Assembly (NCBI GenBank): GCA_013154235.1
Contig: JAADCV010000086.1
Location: 1-61,763 of the forward strand
Direction: 5' to 3'
Source: Thermoproteota archaeon
GTDB lineage: Archaea; Thermoproteota; Thermoprotei_A; Sulfolobales; Ignisphaeraceae
DNA length: 61,763 nt
The notes under the pieces are model-generated. The model saw only the letters and a program-made list of their open reading frames with translations. It had not been told where the DNA came from and made no database searches. How positions within the stretch are numbered: position 1 is the first letter of the stretch; every line of letters starts with the position of its first letter. Positions 41,283-50,105 of the stretch are shown piece after piece. A program made the translations under genes and the position numbers.

Positions 41283-41942
41283 GTAGCGCTGAATCTGGTA
41301 CGCGAAAGATGGCAAGACCCTTGTCTGCACATACACCTTCGCAGGCCCCTCAATCTCGACAACCAAGCCCTCGCCACCGAATATGAACGTCTTGAGCCCC
41401 CCAAACTTCCTTATGCGATACCTGGTAGAGGCAGGCATCGCGACAAAGTGCATGTTATCTATGGTAACCCGCTCACCTGGAGCAACCTCGATCTCCTCGA
41501 TAGCTCCGAAGCTGTTAACCCATACCCCGCCCCTACCCTCAGCCTTTAGCCACACTAGCTCGCCTTGAGCTAGCACTCCCCTCAAGCCTCTCCACGCTAC
41601 ACTTATCGAAACCTCGCCATGGTGAGCTAGGTAGCTAGAGTCCTGCAGTATCCAGGGCTCACCACCGAGATCTATGTAGGTTATGTCCCCTGGAACGTTG
41701 GGGACGAACCATATCTCTGCTCTATCCCTAGCTATGTACGTGTTTAGGAAGAGCGATTCACCACCTAGGGCTGCTCTCATCAACGCTCGTAGAAACCCTC
41801 CAGTCCGAGTCTTAACATCGACACTGCCCTTAACTAGGAGCATTGCACCGGCTTGGGCTGTGACGCTCTCTCCAGGCGATAGATAGACCTTTAGCACCGA
41901 GTAAGAGGGCCTATCCTCGATCCGCCACTCCACACATACCAC
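41268..41942 (-). CDS. AIM24/TIGR00266-family protein
   Basis: The 224-residue all-beta protein has YSVLKVYLSPGESVTAQAGAMLLVKGSVDV, a GGFLRALMRAALGGESLFLNTY segment and ITYIDLGGEPWILQDSSYLA, which are hallmarks of the AIM24 (DUF124) family. Function is unknown; the mitochondrial namesake affects inner-membrane organisation. The stop codon TGA lies within box C of the downstream sRNA. Convergent with amt. Confidence 0.85.
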   Translation of the reverse strand: MVCVEWRIEDRPSYSVLKVYLSPGESVTAQAGAMLLVKGSVDVKTRTGGFLRALMRAALGGESLFLNTYIARDRAEIWFVPNVPGDITYIDLGGEPWILQDSSYLAHHGEVSISVAWRGLRGVLAQGELVWLKAEGRGGVWVNSFGAIEEIEVAPGERVTIDNMHFVAMPASTRYRIRKFGGLKTFIFGGEGLVVEIEGPAKVYVQTRVLPSFAYQIQRYSPRG

Positions 41943-42005
41943 TAGAGCTAGGTTTTCGAAAGGGGTATATCTAGGTACCTGAAGCGTGCTTAGGGCGAAC
42001 CACTA

Positions 42006-42404
42006 GTGAAGCTCATCGTTGGCGTGCACGTTGGTAGGGAGATACTGAGCGCTATAGAAAACGCTCGGAAGCGCATCTGGATATCATCGCCCTACGTATC
42101 CATCGAGCTCATCGAGAAACTTCCTCGCGTAGACGATGGTAGGGTGCTGGTTTCTGAGAGTCTTGACGATGAGCGCATCCCTACGGTGGCGAAGATACGT
42201 GGATACAGGGTTAGAGCTCTAGAGGGACTGCATGCAAAGATCTACGTTGCTGATGATATAGCTGCAGTAGGCTCACCCAACTTCACTCTATGGGGGCTCC
42301 ACGCTAACTACGAGGCTGCGGTAATTGCGTGCGAGGGAGAGGAGCTCTATAGCGAGATAGTAGCAGCCTTCGAAGGGCTCTGGAGAATAGGCCGAGATCT
42401 ATAG
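42006..42404 (+). CDS. Phospholipase D-fold nuclease-like protein
   Basis: The 132-residue protein carries one HKD motif (LHAKIYVADDIAAVGSPNFT: H-x-K-x4-D then GSxNFT) typical of single-domain PLD nucleases such as Nuc, which act as dimers. The N-terminal ARKRIWISSPYVS strand also fits. There is no signal peptide, so it likely works in the cytoplasm on nucleic acid. GTG start. Confidence 0.85.
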   Translation: MKLIVGVHVGREILSAIENARKRIWISSPYVSIELIEKLPRVDDGRVLVSESLDDERIPTVAKIRGYRVRALEGLHAKIYVADDIAAVGSPNFTLWGLHANYEAAVIACEGEELYSEIVAAFEGLWRIGRDL

Positions 42405-42582
42405 GGCTCGCAGCGCTTCGGAAGAGGTCTCCGAGGATGGATCAATCGATCTGCGTGCTAGCTCTAAGCCGCTGAGCTTTTCGGGACGGCTTTCTGGAAA
42501 CCCGTGAGCGAGAGCGAGTAACTGTGCTAGCGGAGGAGCACCTTAATTTAGAGCTACAGCTATCTAGCGCTGGTGAGAGCGC

Positions 42583-43002
42583 ATGTCGCAGGAGCTCGTC
42601 GCCCTAGGTAAGTACAGGGTTCCTAAGGATAGGCTCTACACGAAGACGCACGAGTGGGTTAAGATCGAGGGTAGCACCGCGATCATAGGTATAACGGACT
42701 ACGCTCAGAGCAAGCTCAAGAACGTTGTGGGCGTAGAGCTTCCGGAAGTGGGTAAGGAGGTGCCTAAGGGTAGCAGGCTAGCTGTTGTAGAGTCTATAAA
42801 GAGCGTTGAGGATGTGTATGCACCTATATCAATAAAGGTTACGGAGGTTAACGAGAGGCTAGAGGACGAGCCGGAGCTCATAAACAGGGATCCGTATGGT
42901 GAGGGCTGGATAGCTAAGGGAGAGGTGCTTCGGAAGGAAGAGCTAGACGAGCTATTAAGCCCAGAGAAGTACGTTGAGGTTATAGAGAGCGAGGAGAAGT
43001 GA
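42583..43002 (+). CDS. gcvH: Glycine cleavage system H protein-like lipoyl carrier
   Basis: The 139-residue protein has the lipoyl domain with VVESIKSVEDVYAP, where K73 is the lipoylation site, and YTKTHEWVKIEG and GITDYAQSKL as in GcvH. No other glycine cleavage genes are in the window, so it could serve glycine cleavage or lipoate relay. Its TGA stop lies within box C of a downstream C/D sRNA. Confidence 0.93.
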   Translation: MSQELVALGKYRVPKDRLYTKTHEWVKIEGSTAIIGITDYAQSKLKNVVGVELPEVGKEVPKGSRLAVVESIKSVEDVYAPISIKVTEVNERLEDEPELINRDPYGEGWIAKGEVLRKEELDELLSPEKYVEVIESEEK

Positions 43003-43052
43003 TGAGGGCTAGATATGCTGAGCAGTGATGACCGGTTTCTGGACTGAAGCTT
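42994..43052 (+). ncRNA. Box C/D sRNA overlapping the 3' end of gcvH
   Basis: All four boxes are perfect and spaced ideally: C GTGATGA (42999-43005), 12-base guide, D' CTGA (43018-43021), 3-base spacer, C' GTGATGA (43025-43031), 12-base guide, D CTGA (43044-43047). Guides are GGGCUAGAUAUG and CCGGUUUCUGGA; predicted targets would read CAUAUCUAGCCC and UCCAGAAACCGG, which I could not assign. The gcvH stop codon TGA (43000-43002) is inside box C. The terminal stem is weak (AGAA/TTCT with offset), so it is presumably processed from the gcvH mRNA. Confidence 0.85.
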
Positions 43053-43126
43053 TTCTGAACCTCTGCACATCTGTATTGGGATGACGCAGGAATCCGGGAC
43101 TGAGCAAATGATGAAGGGACGGCGTC

Positions 43127-44617
43127 GTGGACCGCGTAGGTCTAGACGTTGTTTCGAACCTATACAGATTCGGCGAGGCTGTTGCTGGTAGTGTTGAGGA
43201 GAGACGCTCGGTAGAGATCATTAGAGGTTTCCTAGAGGAGCTCTGCGACAACGTTGAGGTAGAATTCGTCCCCGTAACCTCCTGGAGCGAGCAGTTATGT
43301 ACTCTAGAGGTGGATGGATATAGGGTTAGGTGCAGCGCGCATCCCCCGACGGAATCCGTAGACGTAGAGTCCGAGGCTGTAGTCCTATCGATAGACGATG
43401 TTTTTCGGGGTAAGCTAGAGGAAGTTCGTGATAGAATAGCTGTTGTTACAGGTGTCGAGGATCCAGATGATGTAGCTGAGGCCACCGCGATTCTAGGGGG
43501 TCTCGGCGCTAGAGCTGCTGTCTATGTAGATAGGTACGAAGCTTATCGAAGGGTTGTCGTGTGTAGCTACGCTATTCCTAACTACGTATCGAGCTCAGCA
43601 GCTATCCCAGCAGTCCACGTGCCTAGGAGCGCCCTGAAGCTCATTGTTAGGGGCAGCAGGTTGAGGATCTATGTTAGAGCTAGAGCTAGGCGTGGGCACG
43701 GCATGAATGTTCTGGGCGATCTCTTTGGATCCCGCGAGGAGCTGATATACGTGTCAGCGCATCATGACCACTGGTTCTGGGGCTGCGTAGATGATCTTGT
43801 TGGTGTAGCGGTTGCGCTAGGTGTAGCGCGCGACGTAGCTGGTCGTAGAATGAGGAAGGGTGTGCGCATAGCTATCTTTGGTGCAGAGGAGGGGCTTCCA
43901 GAAACGCTATCGCCCTTCTACTGGGCCGTGGGGTCGAGAATGCATGTGCTTCGGAGCTGGAGGAGGGTTGGGGATAGAATTGAGTTGGTGCTAAACATAG
44001 ACGTCCCTTACGGAACCCCGCGCCTAGCCGCGACCGGGCTAGAGGCTCTAGGCATTTCCCGCTACCTAGGGCTGGAGGTCGATAGCTATGGATTTATCTA
44101 CGACACCTTCCCCTTCGCTGCGCTAGGCGTGCCAACCATAACTATCGAGAACTTCGAGAAGGTTCTTAGCAGCGGGATATACCATAGTACGCTAGACGAT
44201 ATTGCTGCACTCGACGCAGCTACGTATAGGGGCTCGCTGGAGACAGCGATTAGGATACTGAGGCTCGTAGACCGCTTTGACGCTGCTAGATTCGCGGATC
44301 TCGGCTTGCTGGAAGCAGCGCAGCAGCTAGTGAATAGAGGAGCGATACAGTCTATAGCTATGAGAGGCGTTGAGAGATGCCTATCGTATGGTGTATCAAA
44401 GGAGGTTCTGAGGGTTGTGAACTCAGCTATCTTTGGATACGCTATAGATCGAAGCTTCCTCACGCGCCCGGGAGTGCGCGAGATCGGAGGGGTTGTGCCG
44501 TGGGGCCCGGACACCGTTGAGGTACCTACAGGAATGGATATAAAGGGATGGAGGAGAGCCTACGAGAAGGCTCTGAGCATACTCAATAGTATATACTTTG
44601 CGTGTAGGGGGTCTTAA
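43127..44617 (+). CDS. M28-family metallopeptidase with PA-type domain
   Basis: The 496-residue protein has a dinuclear zinc aminopeptidase core: HHDHW (near 223), CVDDLVGVAVALG and AEEG with the general base glutamate (near 257), followed by LNIDVPYG and HSTLDD. Residues ~90-190 form an inserted PA-like domain (VLSIDDVFRGKLEEVRDRIAVVTG). No signal peptide is obvious, so it is likely an intracellular peptidase. GTG start. Confidence 0.85.
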   Translation: MDRVGLDVVSNLYRFGEAVAGSVEERRSVEIIRGFLEELCDNVEVEFVPVTSWSEQLCTLEVDGYRVRCSAHPPTESVDVESEAVVLSIDDVFRGKLEEVRDRIAVVTGVEDPDDVAEATAILGGLGARAAVYVDRYEAYRRVVVCSYAIPNYVSSSAAIPAVHVPRSALKLIVRGSRLRIYVRARARRGHGMNVLGDLFGSREELIYVSAHHDHWFWGCVDDLVGVAVALGVARDVAGRRMRKGVRIAIFGAEEGLPETLSPFYWAVGSRMHVLRSWRRVGDRIELVLNIDVPYGTPRLAATGLEALGISRYLGLEVDSYGFIYDTFPFAALGVPTITIENFEKVLSSGIYHSTLDDIAALDAATYRGSLETAIRILRLVDRFDAARFADLGLLEAAQQLVNRGAIQSIAMRGVERCLSYGVSKEVLRVVNSAIFGYAIDRSFLTRPGVREIGGVVPWGPDTVEVPTGMDIKGWRRAYEKALSILNSIYFACRGS

Positions 44618-44691
44618 ACAGTAGGTAAGGATTCAGTATTTTAAGTTCGGTAGGAATCGCGTAGATGGTGCTTAGCGAGGGTTAGAAAGCT

Positions 44692-45846
44692 ATGAGCTTA
44701 AGTAACATCATGTCGATACCCTCGAAGATACTCTCGGAGCTCTCGAAGCCCTTCGTCTCGAGGGAGGAGGAAGCGAAGGTAATAGTACTCGCCCTGCTAA
44801 CAAGGGAGCATGCAGTACTGATAGGAGAGCCGGGGACAGCTAAGAGCGCGCTGATTAGGAGGGCAGCTCAGATACTTAGCATGAAGTGCTTCACGTATCT
44901 GCTCACGAAGTACACCGAGCCTAGCGAGCTGTTCGGACCACTAGACATAAACGCGTTGAAGCAAGGTAAGTACGTGAGGATAACCACCAACAAGCTCCCC
45001 GAGGCGGAGATAGTATTCCTAGACGAGATCTTCAGAGCCAACTCAGCTATACTAAACACGTTGCTCACAATAATGAACGAGAGGCTGTTCTACGATGGAT
45101 ACACCGAGATAAGGGTTAAGCTATGGAGCCTCTTCGGAGCATCGAACGAGGTTCCGGAGGATCCAGAGCTAGAGGCTCTATACGATAGGTTCCTGCTTCG
45201 GCACCTCGTGAAGCCCGTTACGGACGATAGGTGGAGGGATCTGCTAAAGGCGGCTTGGAGCATCGAGAAGGAGGGTTATCCAAGGCCTGGGATAATCGTT
45301 GATAGGGACACTCTGGAGAAGTTGCATAGAGCTGTGTTCCACGTTGATCTATCGCCTATTGAGAGCAAGCTCCTAAAGATATTCTCGGTTCTCGAATCTA
45401 AGAATATACACCTCACGGATAGGAGGAAGGGCAAGGCGCTTAAGGTCATAGCTGCTCACGCCTTACTTAACGGTAGGACAACAGCATCGACAGAGGATCT
45501 CATAGTTCTGAAGTACATTGCTCCGCACGACGTTGATGACTTCGAGAAGGTGAACATAATACTCTCCGAGGAGCTTAAGACAGCTTATAGGTACCTTAGG
45601 GAGCTCGATGAGATAGCATCGAGCATAAGGGAGGTCGATAGCTACGTCTCGTCGTTCCCAACCATAAGCTCTAGGTTCGTCGAGTACAGGCTCATAGAGA
45701 TTTACCGAGACCTAGAGTCGACTAAGGAGCGCGTTCTGGCAATGCTTAACGAGACGAACGACGATGCTGTGAGAAAGAAGGTTTGCGAGGTAGTCGAGAT
45801 GATTGAGGGAGTCATGGATAAGATCAAGAGGAAGATAGAGGGTTAG
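44692..45846 (+). CDS. MoxR/RavA-type AAA+ ATPase
   Basis: The 384-residue protein has Walker A GEPGTAKS (45-52), Walker B VFLDEIFRAN near 108, and a sensor GASNEVP, with the MoxR-type helical insertion. It forms a pair with the following VWA protein (two-base gap), matching the RavA-ViaA / MoxR-VWA chaperone-like modules that remodel or metallate partner proteins. The partner protein is unknown. Confidence 0.9.
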   Translation: MSLSNIMSIPSKILSELSKPFVSREEEAKVIVLALLTREHAVLIGEPGTAKSALIRRAAQILSMKCFTYLLTKYTEPSELFGPLDINALKQGKYVRITTNKLPEAEIVFLDEIFRANSAILNTLLTIMNERLFYDGYTEIRVKLWSLFGASNEVPEDPELEALYDRFLLRHLVKPVTDDRWRDLLKAAWSIEKEGYPRPGIIVDRDTLEKLHRAVFHVDLSPIESKLLKIFSVLESKNIHLTDRRKGKALKVIAAHALLNGRTTASTEDLIVLKYIAPHDVDDFEKVNIILSEELKTAYRYLRELDEIASSIREVDSYVSSFPTISSRFVEYRLIEIYRDLESTKERVLAMLNETNDDAVRKKVCEVVEMIEGVMDKIKRKIEG

Positions 45847-45848
45847 AG

Positions 45849-47171
45849 ATGCCGGGGGTCCTCAAGAACATTGCTTACTCAGACCCCTTCACTAGGTATA
45901 GGGGCCAGAAGCTCATAGATGTCGTTAAGAGGCTTGGCCACAGTACTGATTCCGTGGATCTAGAGCTCGCAATAGACATCCTCTACGCTCTCTACCTACC
46001 CTTCCCACGACTTATAGAGATGCACGAGGTTCCGCTAGGCCACGAGAAGCACTACCAGATAATCAGCGCGCTACTTAGTCTAGACGAGACCAAGAAGCTT
46101 AGGCTCTACACGGTGGCTGACAGCTTCCTAGCTACCTCGCTTGGGGCTCTGGTGCTGATGCACATACTCGAGGAGACTAGCGAGGAGCAGAGCGAGAGCG
46201 AGAAGAGCGGTGGAGAGAAGGGAGAGGGTGCTGGAGGGACGCAGGTTCAGACGAGTAGGGATGAGGAGGTTGATAGCTCTGGAGGAAAGTCCATTAGGGA
46301 TAGCGTTAGGAGGGCTGTAGAGAAGGCTGTCGAGAAGGTTGAGGCTGTTCGAGAGATAAAGAATCTGGTGTGCGGCTATAGAGCTGGGGTAGGACACACC
46401 CTAGGCTTCGAAGACGTTACCCTAGTTCTGAAGCTGGTTGAGAGAACAGACATTTCGGAGCTCCTCAAGTGGCTTGAGAAGCTCCCTAGCCTAGTCAGCA
46501 TAGCGCGGAGAAAGAAGTACGCATTCCCCAAGGGAGTCATGGAGGGCTTTGCTATAGGGTCAGACCTAGAGAGGCTAGTACCTACAGAGCTCGCGTACCC
46601 CGAGGTGTACTTCCATGCAAAGCTAGCTGATAGCAGGCTCCTCCTCTACGACAAGTACATATACGCGTCGCTAGGCCCCATATACGTCCTAATAGACAAG
46701 AGCGGATCAATGGAAGGAGAGAAGCTTAGGTGGGCTAAAGCAACAGCGCTAGCCCTATTCCTAAGGAGCAGAATCGAGAAGAGGCCGTTCTACATAAGGT
46801 TCTTCGACTCCGAACCCTTCAACTTAATAAGGATAAAGCCTAGCGCCAAGCCGAGCCACGTACTCAAGATGCTCGAGTACATAGCGGCAGTTAAGGGCGG
46901 GGGTGGAACCGATATCTCTAAAGCTATAATAACAGCTTGCAACGATATAGCGAAGTACAGGTTCCGCGAGCTAAGCGATATAGTTCTCATAACAGACGGA
47001 GAGGATAGGATAGCGAGAAGCCTCGTTAAGAGATCCCTCCAGCAGTCCTCAGCTAGGCTCGTCTCGGTCATGATTATGGGAGACAACAACGATCTTAAGA
47101 ACGTTAGCGAGAAGTACTTCAGAGTGATTAAGCTCGACGAGAAGGAGATGCTGCAGGTTATAGAGGCATAA
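45849..47171 (+). CDS. VWA-domain protein partner of MoxR ATPase (ViaA-like)
   Basis: The 440-residue protein has a C-terminal von Willebrand A domain with the MIDAS motif DKSGSM (near 285), GGGGTDIS and LITDGED. The N-terminal half is helical, and residues about 110-150 are a low-complexity Ser/Glu/Gly linker (EQSESEKSGGEKGEGAGG). It is coupled to the MoxR gene and probably acts as its adaptor. Confidence 0.9.
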   Translation: MPGVLKNIAYSDPFTRYRGQKLIDVVKRLGHSTDSVDLELAIDILYALYLPFPRLIEMHEVPLGHEKHYQIISALLSLDETKKLRLYTVADSFLATSLGALVLMHILEETSEEQSESEKSGGEKGEGAGGTQVQTSRDEEVDSSGGKSIRDSVRRAVEKAVEKVEAVREIKNLVCGYRAGVGHTLGFEDVTLVLKLVERTDISELLKWLEKLPSLVSIARRKKYAFPKGVMEGFAIGSDLERLVPTELAYPEVYFHAKLADSRLLLYDKYIYASLGPIYVLIDKSGSMEGEKLRWAKATALALFLRSRIEKRPFYIRFFDSEPFNLIRIKPSAKPSHVLKMLEYIAAVKGGGGTDISKAIITACNDIAKYRFRELSDIVLITDGEDRIARSLVKRSLQQSSARLVSVMIMGDNNDLKNVSEKYFRVIKLDEKEMLQVIEA

Positions 47172-47182
47172 AAGCTGGTGCT

Positions 47183-47244
47183 AGAAGAAAAAGATTCGCC
47201 CGCGCAACTCCCCCGGCGAGCGCTTGGGGGTGCGTGAGCGCGGG
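47183..47244 (-). terminator. Hairpin with T-tract downstream of pyruvate kinase
   Basis: CCCGCGC (47199-47205) pairs with GCGCGGG (47238-47244), and inside it CCCCC (47210-47214) with GGGGG (47226-47230). On the minus strand the hairpin is followed by a T-rich run (complement of AGAAGAAAAAGA, 47183-47194), which fits archaeal termination after pyk. It lies between convergent genes. The spacing from inner stem to an AGA at 47245 is also compatible with an H/ACA unit, but there is no kink-turn. Confidence 0.5.
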
Positions 47245-47265
47245 AGAACCCCCTAGGTATAGTCT

Positions 47266-48678
47266 CTATGCTTCTGCAACTTTCAGTATCTCGACGTACT
47301 GCTTCTCCTCCCTTAGCCCGTAAGTGAGCACTGCTATGTCCCCTATGTTAACGTATCCTAGCCTCTTCGCCTCGCTGAATGCCTTTGCTAGCCCCTCGTC
47401 GTAGCTCTGAGCCTCTACGTAGAATGGGTGCACTCCCCACAGTATCGATATCTTTCTCAGAGCCTTCCAGTTATTGCTAGCTACGAACAGCTTCATCTTG
47501 GGCCTTATGCTAGCCATCATCCTCGGCGTGTTGCCCTTCATGCTGAAGGTTATGAACTTCGCCTCAAGATCCTCAGCTAGCTCTATGACTCCCCTCACGA
47601 ACCTGTAGCCTAGGTCGAAATGCCTGCATCTCGCGGCTCTCGCAATAGCCTCGAGCTTATCACCCATTCTAGCCTCGGTGTGGTCTATAACCTTCTTTAG
47701 CCACGTTACAGCCTCAACCGGGTGCTTCCCTATCGAGGTCTCTCCTGTTAGCATCAGCGCGTCGACTCCCTGCTCTACAGCGGTAGAGATATCCACTACT
47801 TCTGCTCTCGTAGGCACGGGGTTCTCTATCATTGACTCCAGCAGCTGCGTAGCTACTATAACCGGCTTGCCGCGCGATATGCACTTGGATACTATCAGCG
47901 TCTGGTAGTAGTGTATGTCCTCTAAGCTGAATATCATCCCTAGGTCTCCGCGGGCCACCATAACCACGTCCGCTACATCCATTATAGAATCGAGGTTCTC
48001 GACAGCACTCCTCGTTTCAATCTTTGCTATGACCCCTATATCGGGCCTCCCCTTCTTGTGCAGGATGCTCTTTAGGATCTCTAGGTCCTCAGCACGTCTC
48101 ACGTAGCTAAGGGATATGTAGTCAAAGTCGTTCTCTATAGCGAACTCTATGCACTTGAGATCGTAGTCGCTTATAGCGGGAAGCTCGTAGTCCTTGCCTC
48201 GGATAACCACGGCCTTCCTAGACGTTATCCTAGCATCTGTTACCGCAACAACCTCTATCTCGTCAGGGCTAGGCTTGTCAACAACCCTGAGCCTCACGCG
48301 CCCATCATCCATCACTATGAGGTCGCCAACATCAACCACCTCGAAGAAGTGCGGCACTGGTACTGGAACAACCTTCTCATCACCTCCCTTAGCCTCGTTC
48401 GCGAGCTTCATCACTATGATCTCTCCCTTCTTAGCCTCAACAGGGTTCTCAAGGGTTCCGAGCCTTACGGATGGCCCCCTCAGATCTCCTATTAGGGCTA
48501 TAGGCTTGCCAACCTTCTTCTCAGCCTCCCTCACAGCCTCTACGAACTGCTTCCACTGCTCCGGGTTGCCGTGCGCAAAGTTTAGCCTGAATGCGTTAGC
48601 TCCAGCTCGCGCCATCCTCTCCACAGTCTCTGGAGCGGAGCTCGCGGGGCCGATGGAGGCTATTATCTTGACGAACAT
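47266..48678 (-). CDS. pyk: Pyruvate kinase
   Basis: The 470-residue enzyme has the N-terminal KIIASIGPASSAPETVERMARAGANAFRLNFAHG, a metal-binding IGDLRGPSVRLG, IAKIETRSAVEN, VMVARGDLGMIF, and LTGETSIGKHPVEAV, with a C-terminal domain. It converts phosphoenolpyruvate and ADP to pyruvate and ATP in glycolysis. A minus-strand TATA near 48713-48720, inside the end of the upstream gene, gives a short leader. Confidence 0.97.
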   Translation of the reverse strand: MFVKIIASIGPASSAPETVERMARAGANAFRLNFAHGNPEQWKQFVEAVREAEKKVGKPIALIGDLRGPSVRLGTLENPVEAKKGEIIVMKLANEAKGGDEKVVPVPVPHFFEVVDVGDLIVMDDGRVRLRVVDKPSPDEIEVVAVTDARITSRKAVVIRGKDYELPAISDYDLKCIEFAIENDFDYISLSYVRRAEDLEILKSILHKKGRPDIGVIAKIETRSAVENLDSIMDVADVVMVARGDLGMIFSLEDIHYYQTLIVSKCISRGKPVIVATQLLESMIENPVPTRAEVVDISTAVEQGVDALMLTGETSIGKHPVEAVTWLKKVIDHTEARMGDKLEAIARAARCRHFDLGYRFVRGVIELAEDLEAKFITFSMKGNTPRMMASIRPKMKLFVASNNWKALRKISILWGVHPFYVEAQSYDEGLAKAFSEAKRLGYVNIGDIAVLTYGLREEKQYVEILKVAEA

Positions 48679-48709
48679 GGATTCACCCGCTTAGAGTAGC
48701 GTGGCTAAG

Positions 48710-49117
48710 CTACTTATACTCAAGCTCTTTACACAGTTCCTCTAGATCTAGCGACTTTACCAGCCTAGCGATGTTAGTGCTGGAGAAGATACTCGATCTG
48801 TGCGGAACGAGCCCTCCGCTGAAGCTCTTGGGTATATGGAGAAGCTCGTGCACTAGAACGCTTATCTTGGACTCGCAGTCTAGGCTTCGGAAGTTCCTAT
48901 CTATTATCTCTATGGCGTAGAGAGGCCCTATGCCGAAGGCTATGGATATCGGGCGCGGAACACAGTATATCCTAGCGTAAGCGCTAGATCTAGAGTCAAG
49001 GTTTCTAACCACGGCAACTCTTCTCGTATCTATGTAGGTTAGGCCTAGCTCCCTAACAATCCTCCGAACAACTCTGGTTAGAGTAGGGTCAGCAACGATC
49101 CTGTGCTTGCTAGGCAT
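48710..49117 (-). CDS. Putative zinc metallopeptidase, 135 aa
   Basis: The protein has a zincin motif HELLHIPKSFSGGLVPHR (HExxH plus a downstream histidine) in the C-terminal half and no signal peptide. It resembles small archaeal and phage-type putative metallopeptidases of unknown substrate. The start overlaps the radical SAM gene by eight bases, suggesting a functional pair. Confidence 0.7.
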   Translation of the reverse strand: MPSKHRIVADPTLTRVVRRIVRELGLTYIDTRRVAVVRNLDSRSSAYARIYCVPRPISIAFGIGPLYAIEIIDRNFRSLDCESKISVLVHELLHIPKSFSGGLVPHRSSIFSSTNIARLVKSLDLEELCKELEYK

Positions 49118-50006
49118 ACGCTTCTCCGACCAGCGACGAGCAGCAGCCTCTAAAGACTCTCGCCTCTCCCCTCCGGGCGAGAACCTCTATAGTTTCGAGC
49201 GATGGTGCAGCTATAGCGTCGAACCCTAGGTCTGCAGCCTCGAGCTCTAAACCCCTGTACCTACCCCACTGCGGCTTCATGCAGCCTAGAACAAGCCTTG
49301 TGCTCGATAGCCTATCCCTAGCGATCTTCAGCACCCTAGAGACGTAGCTATGTGATGGAGGGCTGCACCACTCGAAGAACGAGCCGGGGAGTGGCGTGAA
49401 CACGACGATGTTGACCTGCGGAACTCTGTAGCTAGCTAAGAGATCTATGAGATCCATCTCATCGCTAGCCTCTCCACACAGCTCACCAACAACGATGTGC
49501 GGAACGCAGGGAAGGTTTTGTCTCTCGCAGAGCTCTAGAGCCCGAAGCATAGCAGCCTCAGAGTAGAACCTTAGGTTCCTAACGAAGGAGCCGCACCTAG
49601 AGCTAAACACGTCGAACATAAGTGCGCGAAAGCCGAGAGCTCTAGCTAGCCTAGCTATCGAGGGGCTTACAATACCTGTATGCACGTAGAGCGATACGCC
49701 TAGCTCCCTAAGCACGCGAAGGATATTCGAGGCAGAGTCCAGAGGTACGTAGCCAAGGCTATTGCATCCCCCGCTAACGAGAACGCACCTCGGTAAGCCC
49801 TCGGAAGCTATCCACTTCCTCAGCTGGCTTATCGATGTAACGCTGCGCATGTACTCCAAGAGGATAGCGCTGCAGTGCCTACACATCAGCCAGCACTTAG
49901 TTCCAGTGACGCTGATAGCGTCCCAGCGGGGCCCAGAAACCTCTATCCCGAGCCCCTCGATGAGGAGCTCATCGTAGCGCTTGACTGGAGGAAGGAACAG
50001 CTTCAA
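49110..50006 (-). CDS. Radical SAM protein
   Basis: The cluster-binding motif CWLMCRHC (C38, C42, C45) is a radical SAM CxxxCxxC, followed by LVSGGCNSLGYVPL and a TIM-barrel pattern (LYVHTGIVS, PHIVVGELCGE, VNIVVFTPLPG). An additional C-terminal CC pair is present (FRGCCSS). This resembles archaeal radical SAM proteins of the COG1856 type; substrate unknown. Transcribed with the putative metallopeptidase. Confidence 0.8.
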   Translation of the reverse strand: MKLFLPPVKRYDELLIEGLGIEVSGPRWDAISVTGTKCWLMCRHCSAILLEYMRSVTSISQLRKWIASEGLPRCVLVSGGCNSLGYVPLDSASNILRVLRELGVSLYVHTGIVSPSIARLARALGFRALMFDVFSSRCGSFVRNLRFYSEAAMLRALELCERQNLPCVPHIVVGELCGEASDEMDLIDLLASYRVPQVNIVVFTPLPGSFFEWCSPPSHSYVSRVLKIARDRLSSTRLVLGCMKPQWGRYRGLELEAADLGFDAIAAPSLETIEVLARRGEARVFRGCCSSLVGEAYA

Positions 50007-50027
50007 TCACTGCACCGAGATTGGGTG

Positions 50028-50105
<78 letters not shown>

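Noticed and set aside
42405-42582. Possible small RNA in the gap before gcvH
   Set aside because: Only isolated short inverted repeats and one CTGA were found; no paired C/D boxes, kink-turn or ACA in suitable spacing.
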